From: CAYRWK01 sp964427965
Lineage (GTDB): Bacteria > Patescibacteriota > WWE3 > UBA101185 > UBA10185
Reading direction: 5' to 3'
Length of the DNA stretch: 20,230 bases
Assembly: GCA_964427965.1 (NCBI GenBank)
Contig: CAYRWK010000009.1
Coordinates: forward strand, 1-20,230
Positions 1 to 7,116 of this stretch are shown one piece after another. The translations under genes and the position numbers were made by a program. The notes below the pieces were generated by a model, which did not search any database, had not been told where the DNA came from, and saw nothing but the letters and a program-made list of their open reading frames with translations. Numbering within the stretch: position 1 is the first letter of the stretch; each line of letters opens with the position of its first letter.

Positions 1-156
1 AATAACAACACTGCCGTTAAGTTTTTCAAACTCTTTAACCACACTATCAACTTGAGTGTTTTTATTAGATTTCGCAGGATACGGATTTACTCCAAGTTTT
101 TTTAGGGAAGAAAGTTTCTCTAACCTTACATCTCTAAGTTCCTTTAACGTAGACAT
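1..156 (-). CDS. lysS: Lysyl-tRNA synthetase, N-terminal fragment (runs off left edge)
   Basis: The first 52 codons are visible; the rest lies beyond base 1. The fragment starts MSTLKELRDVRLEKL and contains a Leu-Gly-Val-Asn-Pro-Tyr-Pro stretch, the usual N-terminal signature of class II lysyl-tRNA synthetases: a helix followed by the entry to the OB-fold that binds the anticodon. The full enzyme (normally about 490-500 residues) charges tRNA-Lys with lysine using ATP in the cytoplasm. The ATG at 156 is 20 bases after the greA stop codon, and greA next to lysS is a common bacterial arrangement, which supports the call. There is no Shine-Dalgarno in front; instead an extended -10 element ends 6 bases before the ATG, so the message may be leaderless. 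The catalytic domain cannot be checked here. Confidence 0.85.
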   Translation of the reverse strand, partial: MSTLKELRDVRLEKLSSLKKLGVNPYPAKSNKNTQVDSVVKEFEKLNGSVVI

Positions 157-162
157 ACGGTC

Positions 163-171
163 AGTATAACA
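163..171 (-). promoter_or_regulatory. Extended -10 promoter for lysS, predicted leaderless start
   Basis: On the minus strand the sequence reads TGT-TATACT and then six bases (GACCGT) to the lysS ATG. TATACT matches the -10 consensus at 5 of 6 positions and carries a TGn extension. No good -35 is visible. Initiation about 7 bases downstream would fall on the A of the ATG at 156. This is a sequence-based prediction. Confidence 0.55.
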
Positions 172-176
172 CCTGA

Positions 177-638
177 TTACTCAATCTTTAAGACGGTGTA
201 AGTTAATGTACCAACGGGAGCTTCCACGTCAATTTTATCTCCAACTTTTTTGCCAAGCAAAGCAAGGCCAATAGGAGATTCATGAGATATTTTATTTTCT
301 TTTGGATTAGCTTCAGGAGCACCCACAATATGGAAAATCTCCTCGTCGCCATCAATATGTAAGGTTACTTTAGCGCCCACGACAATAGCGTCTTTTTTAG
401 TAACAGCAGCAATTTTGGCATTTTTAAGGATCTCTTCAAGCTCTTCGATTCTACCCTCAACAAATGATTGTTCTTGTCTAGCCGCATCGTACTCAGCATT
501 TTCAGAAATGTCACCCATCTCACGGGCTTGCTTGATCCTGTTCGCAACTTCAGGACGCTTTGTTTCAAGAAGCGCTTTAAGTTCGTCTTTTAATTTTCCT
601 AAACCCTCTTTAGTTAAATATATTGTGTCATTATTCAT
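177..638 (-). CDS. greA: Transcription elongation factor GreA
   Basis: GreA binds the secondary channel of stalled, backtracked RNA polymerase and stimulates cleavage of the displaced RNA 3' end so elongation can resume. The 153-residue product fits the family (about 158). Residues about 8-76 form the N-terminal antiparallel coiled coil, with the tip motif GDISENAEYDAA holding the acidic residues D43 and E46 that help position the catalytic metal. Residues about 82-153 form the FKBP-like C-terminal domain that contacts polymerase. The open frame continues upstream to a TTG at 731, but the ATG at 638 is chosen because it follows a good Shine-Dalgarno (AAGGAG, 643-648) and gives the family-standard N-terminus. 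It has its own strong promoter and a terminator-like hairpin in the short leader. lysS follows. Confidence 0.97.
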   Translation of the reverse strand: MNNDTIYLTKEGLGKLKDELKALLETKRPEVANRIKQAREMGDISENAEYDAARQEQSFVEGRIEELEEILKNAKIAAVTKKDAIVVGAKVTLHIDGDEEIFHIVGAPEANPKENKISHESPIGLALLGKKVGDKIDVEAPVGTLTYTVLKIE

Positions 639-650
639 ATAACTCCTTGC

Positions 651-682
651 AAAAAAAAGTCCCCTAACAATTAGAGTTGGGG
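651..682 (-). terminator. Intrinsic terminator / attenuator in the greA leader
   Basis: On the minus strand, CCCCAAC (682-676) pairs with GTTAGGGG (668-661) to give a 7-bp stem with one bulged A and a 7-base loop. After two bases it runs into eight T residues (658-651). This is a textbook intrinsic terminator. It lies downstream of the predicted greA start site (about 696) and only a few bases before the greA Shine-Dalgarno, so greA transcription must read through it. It may also stop read-through from the GT-C gene upstream. Confidence 0.7.
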
Positions 683-692
683 AGATTCTTAA

Positions 693-720
693 ATGCTTGC
701 CAAGCATACCACCCAAGCAT
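693..720. promoter_or_regulatory. Palindrome plus third half-site over the greA -10 (possible operator)
   Basis: ATGCTTG-C-CAAGCAT at 693-707 is a perfect 7+1+7 inverted repeat covering the -10 and the predicted start of greA. A third copy of the half-site, CCAAGCAT at 713-720, sits in the spacer as a direct repeat 13 bases from the copy at 700-707. This resembles a repressor operator. The cognate regulator is not in the window, and function is inferred from position and symmetry only. Confidence 0.4.
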
Positions 721-750
721 GGATTTGTCAAACTATAAAAATCTATAAAA
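703..750 (-). promoter_or_regulatory. greA promoter: -35, extended -10 and UP-like element
   Basis: The minus strand carries a perfect -35 TTGACA (731-726), a 17-base spacer, then TGG-TATGCT, an extended -10 with 4 of 6 consensus positions (708-703). Directly upstream of the -35 are two TTTTATAG repeats one helical turn apart (within 732-750), resembling an AT-rich UP element for the alpha-subunit C-terminal domains. The predicted start is near 696. It is the most consensus-like promoter I see in the window. Confidence 0.75.
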
Positions 751-803
751 GCCTATAGCTACAAGGAAAAACAAGGTTTATCCACAATAAAAGGTACCAA
801 TTG

Positions 804-2369
804 TTACTTATTGATTTTAATAATTCTGGCAAAAAAGAGCTTACCGTTTATGAGATATTCAAAGGCTTTAACCTGTGTCAAATATGGCCTGGATTCGATA
901 TCTAGGGTCATATCAGTATTATGTTCATTAGTAAGAATTAAGTAGTCAAATCCTTTATTTTGCAATACGCTATAGTCAAGATCTTTCTTTTTTGCATAAG
1001 AATAAAAGACCCCCGTGACGGTCCTTTTTGGAGGCCACTGGTTTAGATACCAGTCCGACACACTGCTTACATCATTATAGCCAACAATTCCGCTTAAATT
1101 ATTGGAGGCATACTCTGCCGCGTTTTTTATTGCAATAAAATTAGCTTTGTGAAGCCAGATAGTGGAAAAAGACCAAATAAATACTGATGCCAAAAGAAGC
1201 GTCACAAAAAGTTTATATTTTTTAAAGAAGATTGGATACAAAAGCGCCACCTGCAACCCAACAGTAATAACAAACATACTTTTTACAAGTACCAAAAACT
1301 GAAGTTTTAAAATATATTGCCCAACAATATACACGCCAATCAATGCAACGTGTGTTACCAAAATCATAACTCTCTCGCGAGTAGTCGTAGTGTTTGAATC
1401 AAAATACTGTTTGATGGCAAGTACTAATGCCACAAGCAAGAAAGGAATAATCGGTACAAACAATCGAGGAATAGCTGCAGGCCAAATTAATATCAGAATT
1501 AACTCAAGAATAATAAATACGCTGATGGTAAGGTTTTCCTTTACCGTAACAATAAACCTGCTTTTTATATAAGGTAAAAGAAAAGCAAAGGCAGAGGTAA
1601 ACCCAAACATAAAAAGTATAGAAACAATATAAACGACTAACATTTTTGCGTCATAAGCTCTGCCGGCCGGCTCCTCAAAATAACTGGACGTAAATGGGTT
1701 TCTCCAAATTAAAAAGGGTAACACCAAAATTAAAGAGGTTACACCATAAATAACAAGGGGTTTTATTTTTTTAAATAACAAAAAGCCAAACCCTAAGGCA
1801 ACCGCCAGTAGATACCCCTCAAATCTGGTCAAAACAGCAAGTCCGACTAATAATCCACACACTGCAGGTAAAATCCAAACACAGTACTTGTTTATGTACC
1901 CATAGTCACGTTTCCATTTCTCAAAAAGATAAAATGCCAACATGACTAAAAGTGAAAAAGGAACATCTGCATATATTCTCAGAGACCAATACAAATACAC
2001 CGGATTTAATGCAAATAAACCAAGCGCTAAAGCCTGATATTTTTTATCTTTGATATAAAGACCTACTAGTTTAGCAAATACAAAAAAAGCTACTGAACTA
2101 ATAACAAGCATCTCAATTCTTCCCCATAAAATTGGGTCAACTTGGGATGGTCTTATCGATAAAATAAATGAAAACAAAGGAGGACGCTTTTCATCAGAAG
2201 GATAACTTAACTGCCTGATATATTCGGAGGCTCGTAAAATCCTGTAACTATCTCCCCATTCGGCAGAGTTAATATTTAACAAACATAAGTGGATAACCAA
2301 AAAGAAACCAAATATAATCAGCCCCTTATGTTGAGGAATTAAGTTTTTAAATTGAATTAAATATCTCAT
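804..2369 (-). CDS. GT-C membrane glycosyltransferase (PMT/ArnT-like)
   Basis: A 521-residue polytopic membrane protein with roughly ten or more hydrophobic segments and a soluble C-terminal part of about 110 residues. After the first membrane helix comes E37-W-G-D40, the acidic motif that GT-C enzymes keep in their first outer loop, then RPPLF near residues 62-66, resembling the conserved loop of PMT_2 glycosyltransferases. Such enzymes use polyprenyl-phosphate sugars as donors and glycosylate proteins or lipids on the outer face of the membrane. The donor could come from the GT2 enzymes encoded at 9.7-11.7 kb. The start codon overlaps the previous gene's stop by four bases (ATGA), so the two are probably translated together. 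Exact substrate is unknown; an oligosaccharyltransferase-like or lipid-glycan role is also possible. Confidence 0.75.
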   Translation of the reverse strand: MRYLIQFKNLIPQHKGLIIFGFFLVIHLCLLNINSAEWGDSYRILRASEYIRQLSYPSDEKRPPLFSFILSIRPSQVDPILWGRIEMLVISSVAFFVFAKLVGLYIKDKKYQALALGLFALNPVYLYWSLRIYADVPFSLLVMLAFYLFEKWKRDYGYINKYCVWILPAVCGLLVGLAVLTRFEGYLLAVALGFGFLLFKKIKPLVIYGVTSLILVLPFLIWRNPFTSSYFEEPAGRAYDAKMLVVYIVSILFMFGFTSAFAFLLPYIKSRFIVTVKENLTISVFIILELILILIWPAAIPRLFVPIIPFLLVALVLAIKQYFDSNTTTTRERVMILVTHVALIGVYIVGQYILKLQFLVLVKSMFVITVGLQVALLYPIFFKKYKLFVTLLLASVFIWSFSTIWLHKANFIAIKNAAEYASNNLSGIVGYNDVSSVSDWYLNQWPPKRTVTGVFYSYAKKKDLDYSVLQNKGFDYLILTNEHNTDMTLDIESRPYLTQVKAFEYLINGKLFFARIIKINK

Positions 2370-3487
2370 GCTTTATTGAATATCTCCAAAGTTTTTTGAG
2401 CCGTATTCTCCCAGGTATGTGTACCTGCCTGCTGTTTAGCTTTTGTCACCATAACCTCACTGTATTTATCCTGCAAAAGTACTAATAATTTATTTTTAAT
2501 ATCTTCGGGATTGTTAGGATCGCAGTATAAAACATTTTCCCCACCAACCTCTCTAAAAGCAGGAATATCCGAAACTACGCAAGGCACCTCGCAGTTCATT
2601 GCCTCCAAAAGAGGAAGGCCAAAACCTTCTTCAAAAGATACATTAACAAAACCAACGGAACCTGAAAGCAATGTTGCAACATCGACCGCCGGTAAATAAC
2701 CTGCAAAGATAACGTTTTTCTCTACACCATATTTTATAGGAGCTTCAAGAGATTTCTCGTAAAACCAGCCCTTTTTACCGATTATCAGCAATTTGACATT
2801 AGGTAGATTAGCCTCTTTTAATGCCATACTAAAACCTTGAATCATTCCTGGAATATTTTTGCGTGGTTGAACTGTGGAGATAAACGTAAGATATTTTTGC
2901 CCATTTAAGTCATATTTTTTCTGAACAGCTTGGGTCTCTTCCAAAGATTTTTTTGTATAAAGTGGGCTCACACCCTCACTAACCACGTGGATCTTTTTTG
3001 CCGATAAAACCCACTTACGTTTTAAAATCTCATTTTTTGTAGCTTCGGAGGGGGTTATAATTATGTTAGAAAACATACAAACAAACCACTCAGGCTTACC
3101 TTTAAAAAGTTTTTTAAAAAAACCCCGATAGTCATTAAATCTATATTCCAATCCATGAATCATGCCCACATATTTTGTTTTAGGATGCCTAATTATTGGA
3201 AATGTGTGCACGGCTGAAAAAAACACATCTACCGGATGGGCAAGGAGTTCAAAAGCCAGGCCAAACTGTGTCCAAAGACCAAGTTTTCTTACAACTTTAT
3301 AGCTAAGATTTGGATTATTTCCCACTAAGTCATGCCAAAATGCATCTTCCGGCACAGTAGTTAAATAAACTATATATTGATTTTGCAAGTCAACCTTAGC
3401 AAAACCCTTTATAATATTTACAGTATATAGTTCCGCCCCCGCCAACTTATCCAGTAATAATCTCTGACCGTTTATTCCAATTCTCAT
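2366..3487 (-). CDS. GT4 family glycosyltransferase
   Basis: A 373-residue GT-B fold enzyme expected to move a sugar from a nucleotide donor to a lipid- or glycan-bound acceptor at the cytoplasmic face of the membrane. The N-terminal half begins MRIGINGQRLLLDKLAGAE, the acceptor-side loop of the family. The C-terminal half has a donor-binding QPRKN (207-211) and the full E-x7-E motif, E287 to E295, in EGFGLPLLEAM. The open frame extends to 3610, but that extension would cross the divergent gene's start; the ATG at 3487 gives the standard GT4 N-terminus. A TATAAT ends 6 bases before this ATG, suggesting a leaderless message. It is the first gene of a two-gene unit with the GT-C gene. Sugar specificity cannot be read from sequence; mannosyltransferase B-like proteins look similar. 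Confidence 0.85.
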   Translation of the reverse strand: MRIGINGQRLLLDKLAGAELYTVNIIKGFAKVDLQNQYIVYLTTVPEDAFWHDLVGNNPNLSYKVVRKLGLWTQFGLAFELLAHPVDVFFSAVHTFPIIRHPKTKYVGMIHGLEYRFNDYRGFFKKLFKGKPEWFVCMFSNIIITPSEATKNEILKRKWVLSAKKIHVVSEGVSPLYTKKSLEETQAVQKKYDLNGQKYLTFISTVQPRKNIPGMIQGFSMALKEANLPNVKLLIIGKKGWFYEKSLEAPIKYGVEKNVIFAGYLPAVDVATLLSGSVGFVNVSFEEGFGLPLLEAMNCEVPCVVSDIPAFREVGGENVLYCDPNNPEDIKNKLLVLLQDKYSEVMVTKAKQQAGTHTWENTAQKTLEIFNKA

Positions 3488-3493
3488 ATGTCC

Positions 3494-3499
3494 ATTATA
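3494..3499 (-). promoter_or_regulatory. -10 element for the GT4 gene starting at 3487
   Basis: TATAAT on the minus strand, six bases (GGACAT) before the ATG. A weak -35, TTATCA, lies 18 bases upstream and overlaps the -10 of the divergent gene. Initiation would fall on the A of the ATG. GGA in the six-base gap could act as a very weak ribosome-binding site if transcription starts earlier. Confidence 0.5.
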
Positions 3500-3517
3500 T
3501 AGGATTTTTTGGAATGG

Positions 3518-3526
3518 TGATAAAAT
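3518..3526 (+). promoter_or_regulatory. Extended -10 promoter for the plus-strand GT4 gene
   Basis: TGA-TAAAAT, an extended -10 with 5 of 6 matches, ends six bases (ACAGTC) before the ATG at 3533. There is no Shine-Dalgarno between them, so a leaderless transcript is predicted. The whole divergent intergenic region is only 45 bases. Confidence 0.5.
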
Positions 3527-3532
3527 ACAGTC

Positions 3533-4672
3533 ATGAAAAAAATTGGTATTGACGCAAGGTTTTTTGGCGAAGCAGGCCCCGGAAGATACACAAAGGATAT
3601 AGTAGAACATTTAGAAAAACTTGATACTACAAACAAATATTTTATCTTCCTGAGAAAGAAAAACTATAATAATTTTAATCCAAAAAACCCAAACTTTATA
3701 AAAGTCTTAGCTGATTACAGTTGGTATTCATTTGCGGAACAAACTTTATTCTTAATTAAGATACTAAAATATCGGCTGGATTTATACTACGTACCCCACT
3801 TTAATATTCCCATTTTTTATCCGTTTAAACTGGTAACCGCCATTCCGGATATGATTATGCACACTTATAGCACAGAAAAAGGAACCACTTTACCCAAACC
3901 CTACTTTAAATTTAAAAAGCTAGTATATAAGGTAGTTTTTTTATGGGCTGTAATAAGATCAAAAAAGATTATTGTTCCGACCAAAGATGTTATTGAAGAT
4001 TTTAAAAAAATCTACCCTTATATTAACTCTTCAAAATATGTTTTAGCTTACGAAGGAGTCGATCCGGATTTACTGCAGCTAGATCCTGCTGTCAACCCGC
4101 AAGCTATTATGAACAAATACCACGTTCAAAAACCTTTTTTACTTTATGTGGGAAGTGCATATGAACACAAGAACATACCTATTTTGGTAGACGCTTTTAA
4201 ACTTTTGGTTGAAAAATACAACTTTTTGGGACAGTTGTTGATTGTTGGTAAAAAAGATAAATTTTCTCAAAGATTAAAAAATTACGTTGATGAATTGGGC
4301 TTGTCCGACAAAGTTCTATTACCAGGGTTAGCTAATTTCGTTATTGATAAAGAAGTTGTGGCTCTTAGAACCCAGGCTGTAACTTATGTATTTCCCTCAC
4401 TTAAAGAAGGATTTAGCCTAACACCAATGGAAGCGCAGGTTTTAGGCATACCCAGTGTGATTTCAAATATTTCATGCCACCAAGAGATTTATGGCGACTC
4501 AGTCCAATATTTTGATCCCTATAACAAAAAGGATATTGCCCAAAAGATCAATTTGGTACTAACAAACGAGGATTTAAAACAAAAACTTATTCAAAAAGGT
4601 TATGAGACTGTGAAAAAATTTAACTGGGAAGAAACTGCAAGAATAACCTTAGACGTTTTTGAAAAAGCGTAA
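3533..4672 (+). CDS. GT4 family glycosyltransferase (only plus-strand gene)
   Basis: A 379-residue GT-B glycosyltransferase of family GT4. It begins MKKIGIDARFFGEAGPGRYT, a classic glycine-rich acceptor loop, and later has EHKN (211-214), matching the donor-phosphate-binding position, and the complete E-x7-E motif E292 to E300 in EGFSLTPMEA. It should transfer a sugar from a nucleotide donor in the cytoplasm, presumably in the same surface-glycan pathway as its neighbours. It stands alone on the plus strand, transcribed divergently from the gene at 2366-3487 and convergently with the gene ending at 4682; only nine bases separate the two stop codons and I see no clear terminator between them. 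The start is fixed by the N-terminal match and by an extended -10 just upstream. Acceptor and sugar are unknown. Confidence 0.87.
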   Translation: MKKIGIDARFFGEAGPGRYTKDIVEHLEKLDTTNKYFIFLRKKNYNNFNPKNPNFIKVLADYSWYSFAEQTLFLIKILKYRLDLYYVPHFNIPIFYPFKLVTAIPDMIMHTYSTEKGTTLPKPYFKFKKLVYKVVFLWAVIRSKKIIVPTKDVIEDFKKIYPYINSSKYVLAYEGVDPDLLQLDPAVNPQAIMNKYHVQKPFLLYVGSAYEHKNIPILVDAFKLLVEKYNFLGQLLIVGKKDKFSQRLKNYVDELGLSDKVLLPGLANFVIDKEVVALRTQAVTYVFPSLKEGFSLTPMEAQVLGIPSVISNISCHQEIYGDSVQYFDPYNKKDIAQKINLVLTNEDLKQKLIQKGYETVKKFNWEETARITLDVFEKA

Positions 4673-4681
4673 GATGCCCGC

Positions 4682-5878
4682 CTAAGCTTTGGTTAACACC
4701 TTTTGGTAAACAACCTCTAATTGCCTAGCGCGCATGTCCCAGGAGAACTTTTCATGAATATACCCAACATCTACCTCACGGGGACCCTCAACAATTTCTC
4801 TGATTCTTTGGGCAATATACTCCGGTTCCAATTTTTCCAGATAATACAAACCCTTGATGGGATCCTTTGCTTTAAAACCCGATACAAGAGCAGGTACACC
4901 ACAAGCAAGACTTTGGGTGACTACTTTTGGAAAACCTTCAAAGCCAGAAGGCAACACAAAGATATTTGCAGCCTGAAAAGCAACCGGAATTTCCTTATAG
5001 GGAGTATAGCCGACCCTAATTACCCTATCTTTAAGTTTGCTAACCTCAATCGAGTCAGTGATTTTTTGCAAGTATAAAACATCTCCCGGGCCTACCAACA
5101 TTAATTTATATTCTTTTGGCAAGAATTTTAGCGCTTCTACCAACAGATGAATGTTTTTTCTTTCTACCATCGCCCCGTTATTCAGAACTACTTTGTCATA
5201 TAAATCCAAATTTAGGTCTCTTCTGGTTTTTTCAAACTCCTCCTGACCAATTGGCTTAAACATGCCGGTGTTAACTCCTGATTCAACCAAAAAACACTTT
5301 GAGCGATCCGCTTTGTAATAATTTATTGCATCTTCCAGATTATCTTGGCCAGCAAAAATACAAGCAGAAGCTACTTTCACCGCCAATTTGTCTGATAGTT
5401 TTGCAAGGGGCCAATCCAGATATTTTGAAACCGGCTTAATATCTATATCCTTATCCTTAGCGGCTTTCCATCTTCCGGCTACCGTGTTATGAAAATGTAC
5501 TACCAGCGGGGTCTTAAGCTCTCTAGCCCATGGAAAAATCTTGCTTAATATAAATCTATGTAAATAAATCCAAATACCAAAGTGACCGTGTGAGTGAATA
5601 ATATCCACATGATTTTCATCGTCATCCCGCCAAAAAATATATTTAAAAAACATTAGAACAGCAGTTGTTAGCATCATCGTCCCCTGAAAGGGTGCTCTAA
5701 AAAAAGGGTAAACCGATACCCCAACGGGAGTTTCCACCGACCCAGCTTTTGGCCACCTACCACAAAATACGGTAACCGTATGGCCTAATTTGACCTGAGC
5801 GTTAGTTAGTTCATAAGGACCGGGAGCAAGACCATCCCAAGGAGGAGGCCAATCATATATTAAACGTAGTATTTTCAC
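4682..5878 (-). CDS. GT4 family glycosyltransferase with altered E-x7-E motif
   Basis: A 398-residue GT4-type enzyme. It starts with GTG at 5878, supported by a strong Shine-Dalgarno (AAAGGAG seven bases upstream) inside the end of the previous gene; start and stop overlap as GTGA. The N-terminal half has the acceptor-side WDGLAPGPYELT loop and HSHGHFG (95-101). The C-terminal half has RKN (240-242) for donor phosphate binding. In the E-x7-E motif the first glutamate is present (E314), but the second is a glutamine (Q322, in KVVTQSLACG). That residue normally helps hold the donor ribose, so activity or donor preference may differ. The DNA reads CAA here. It likely forms a two-gene unit with the GT4 gene upstream. 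Confidence 0.82.
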   Translation of the reverse strand: MKILRLIYDWPPPWDGLAPGPYELTNAQVKLGHTVTVFCGRWPKAGSVETPVGVSVYPFFRAPFQGTMMLTTAVLMFFKYIFWRDDDENHVDIIHSHGHFGIWIYLHRFILSKIFPWARELKTPLVVHFHNTVAGRWKAAKDKDIDIKPVSKYLDWPLAKLSDKLAVKVASACIFAGQDNLEDAINYYKADRSKCFLVESGVNTGMFKPIGQEEFEKTRRDLNLDLYDKVVLNNGAMVERKNIHLLVEALKFLPKEYKLMLVGPGDVLYLQKITDSIEVSKLKDRVIRVGYTPYKEIPVAFQAANIFVLPSGFEGFPKVVTQSLACGVPALVSGFKAKDPIKGLYYLEKLEPEYIAQRIREIVEGPREVDVGYIHEKFSWDMRARQLEVVYQKVLTKA

Positions 5879-7083
5879 GCAGTATCTCCTTTTGCCAAAA
5901 CTTTTTGCATTTCTTGTTGGTACTTATTTAGCATCGTTTCTAATGTAAACTCGTTCTGAGCCTTAATTCTACCATTTTGACCGAGGGTAGCTCTAAGGGA
6001 TGTGTCGGCGATCAGTGTCGTTAATTTCGCTTTGAACCCCGATAAATCACCCACTTTAATTAAATAGCCTGTCTTTGCATCTTCAACTGCATCGCTAATC
6101 CCACCAATATTGTTGGCAATTATGGGTAGGCTTGCAAACATAGCTTCAACTAAAGTCATTGGAAAACCCTCCGCCCTAAGAGTCGGCATGACATATATAT
6201 CCGACTGAAGAAGGCGTTCGGTAACCTGCTGACGGTTAAGCTTGCCGTGAAAAACAAATTTTTCTGACAAACCAAGCCGTGTAATATTGTTTTTTAGCTC
6301 CGTTAAATCCTCCCCATCTCCAACAATATCCACAGTAAAAGGCATGTCCTTTACCTCCCACACAATCTTTACCAGTTCAAACACCCCTTTAGAACGAATA
6401 ACTCTACCGGTAAAGATCAAATGTACTTTGGTGTCATTATGCTTTTGAGCCGTCTTTGCTGATTCAACAAAACTGCTCGGATCAATTCCATTGTTTATAA
6501 CCGTAATCAATTCCTCCGGTGCAAAAGTCTCATCCAACAATTGTGTTTTTACAGCATGGGAAACAGCAATTACTTTGTCAGAACCTAAGATATATTCCCG
6601 TTGTCTTCCAAAAAATTGGCGCAAAAAATACTGGGTATTACGGATTGCCCAATAAATGTCTTTAAGATTTTTAATATTTTGAATTTGAGTTTTTAACTCC
6701 CCCGCAGATGTACCATGAGCAATAGAAATAACTTTCACACCTAGCTGTTTCTTATTTTTAATAACTCCAATACCGGCAGTGCTTTGACTCAAAACAACAT
6801 CAAAAGGCTCCTTGGAGTGATATTCAGAAAAAACTTTAAGGGATTTTTTCTCCCAACTATTAGGATTTATAGATGAAAACAGGTATCTGAAAGAAGCGGC
6901 AATAAAAACATAGTTAACGCCATTATCTATCTTTGTTGTTTCAGTCAGCTCCTTTTGTTGAGTAAACACCGTCACTTGGTGCCCTCGCGAGACCAAACCG
7001 TCACACAAGGTTTTATTCTGAGTCTCAAGTCCTCCGTAATCTTTATGGAAAGTAGTATTTTTAATTAAAACAGCAATCTTCAC
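5875..7083 (-). CDS. GT4 family glycosyltransferase
   Basis: A 402-residue GT-B glycosyltransferase. The N-terminus VKIAVLIKNTTFHKDYGGLE has the glycine-rich loop of GT4 enzymes; the C-terminal domain has RVIRSKG for donor phosphate binding and an intact E-x7-E (E305 to E313) in EGFPMTLVEAM. The frame stays open to a TTG at 7101, but the GTG at 7083 matches the usual family start, and a TACAAT ends six bases before it, so the message probably begins at this GTG. No Shine-Dalgarno is visible. The gene downstream overlaps its stop codon and has a strong ribosome-binding site within this gene, so the pair is one transcription unit. It is expected to add a sugar to the surface glycan; specificity is unknown. 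Confidence 0.83.
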   Translation of the reverse strand: MKIAVLIKNTTFHKDYGGLETQNKTLCDGLVSRGHQVTVFTQQKELTETTKIDNGVNYVFIAASFRYLFSSINPNSWEKKSLKVFSEYHSKEPFDVVLSQSTAGIGVIKNKKQLGVKVISIAHGTSAGELKTQIQNIKNLKDIYWAIRNTQYFLRQFFGRQREYILGSDKVIAVSHAVKTQLLDETFAPEELITVINNGIDPSSFVESAKTAQKHNDTKVHLIFTGRVIRSKGVFELVKIVWEVKDMPFTVDIVGDGEDLTELKNNITRLGLSEKFVFHGKLNRQQVTERLLQSDIYVMPTLRAEGFPMTLVEAMFASLPIIANNIGGISDAVEDAKTGYLIKVGDLSGFKAKLTTLIADTSLRATLGQNGRIKAQNEFTLETMLNKYQQEMQKVLAKGDTA

Positions 7084-7089
7084 ACTACA

Positions 7090-7095
7090 ATTGTA
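7090..7095 (-). promoter_or_regulatory. -10 element for the GT4 gene starting at 7083
   Basis: TACAAT (5 of 6 to consensus) on the minus strand, six bases (TGTAGT) before the GTG start. No good -35 at 16-19 bases. It implies a separate transcription unit downstream of the gene ending at 7117. Confidence 0.4.
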
Positions 7096-7116
7096 CAACA
7101 AATGGGTATTAACAGT

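Noticed and set aside
639..731. N-terminal extension of GreA by 31 residues from a TTG at 731
   Set aside because: The extension overlaps the promoter -10, the terminator hairpin and the real Shine-Dalgarno; the ATG at 638 fits the family.
732..803. Possible terminator after the GT-C gene within 732-803
   Set aside because: Only short AT-only pairings (such as ACAAT/ATTGT) without a GC stem or proper T-tract; the strong hairpin is further on at 651-682.
3488..3610. N-terminal extension of the GT4 protein starting at 3487
   Set aside because: It would read antisense through the start of the divergent gene and adds residues unlike any GT4 N-terminus.
4721..5077. Plus-strand open frame of 118 codons inside the GT4 gene at 4682-5878
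   Set aside because: Antisense shadow; the minus-strand frame encodes the conserved GT4 C-terminal domain here.
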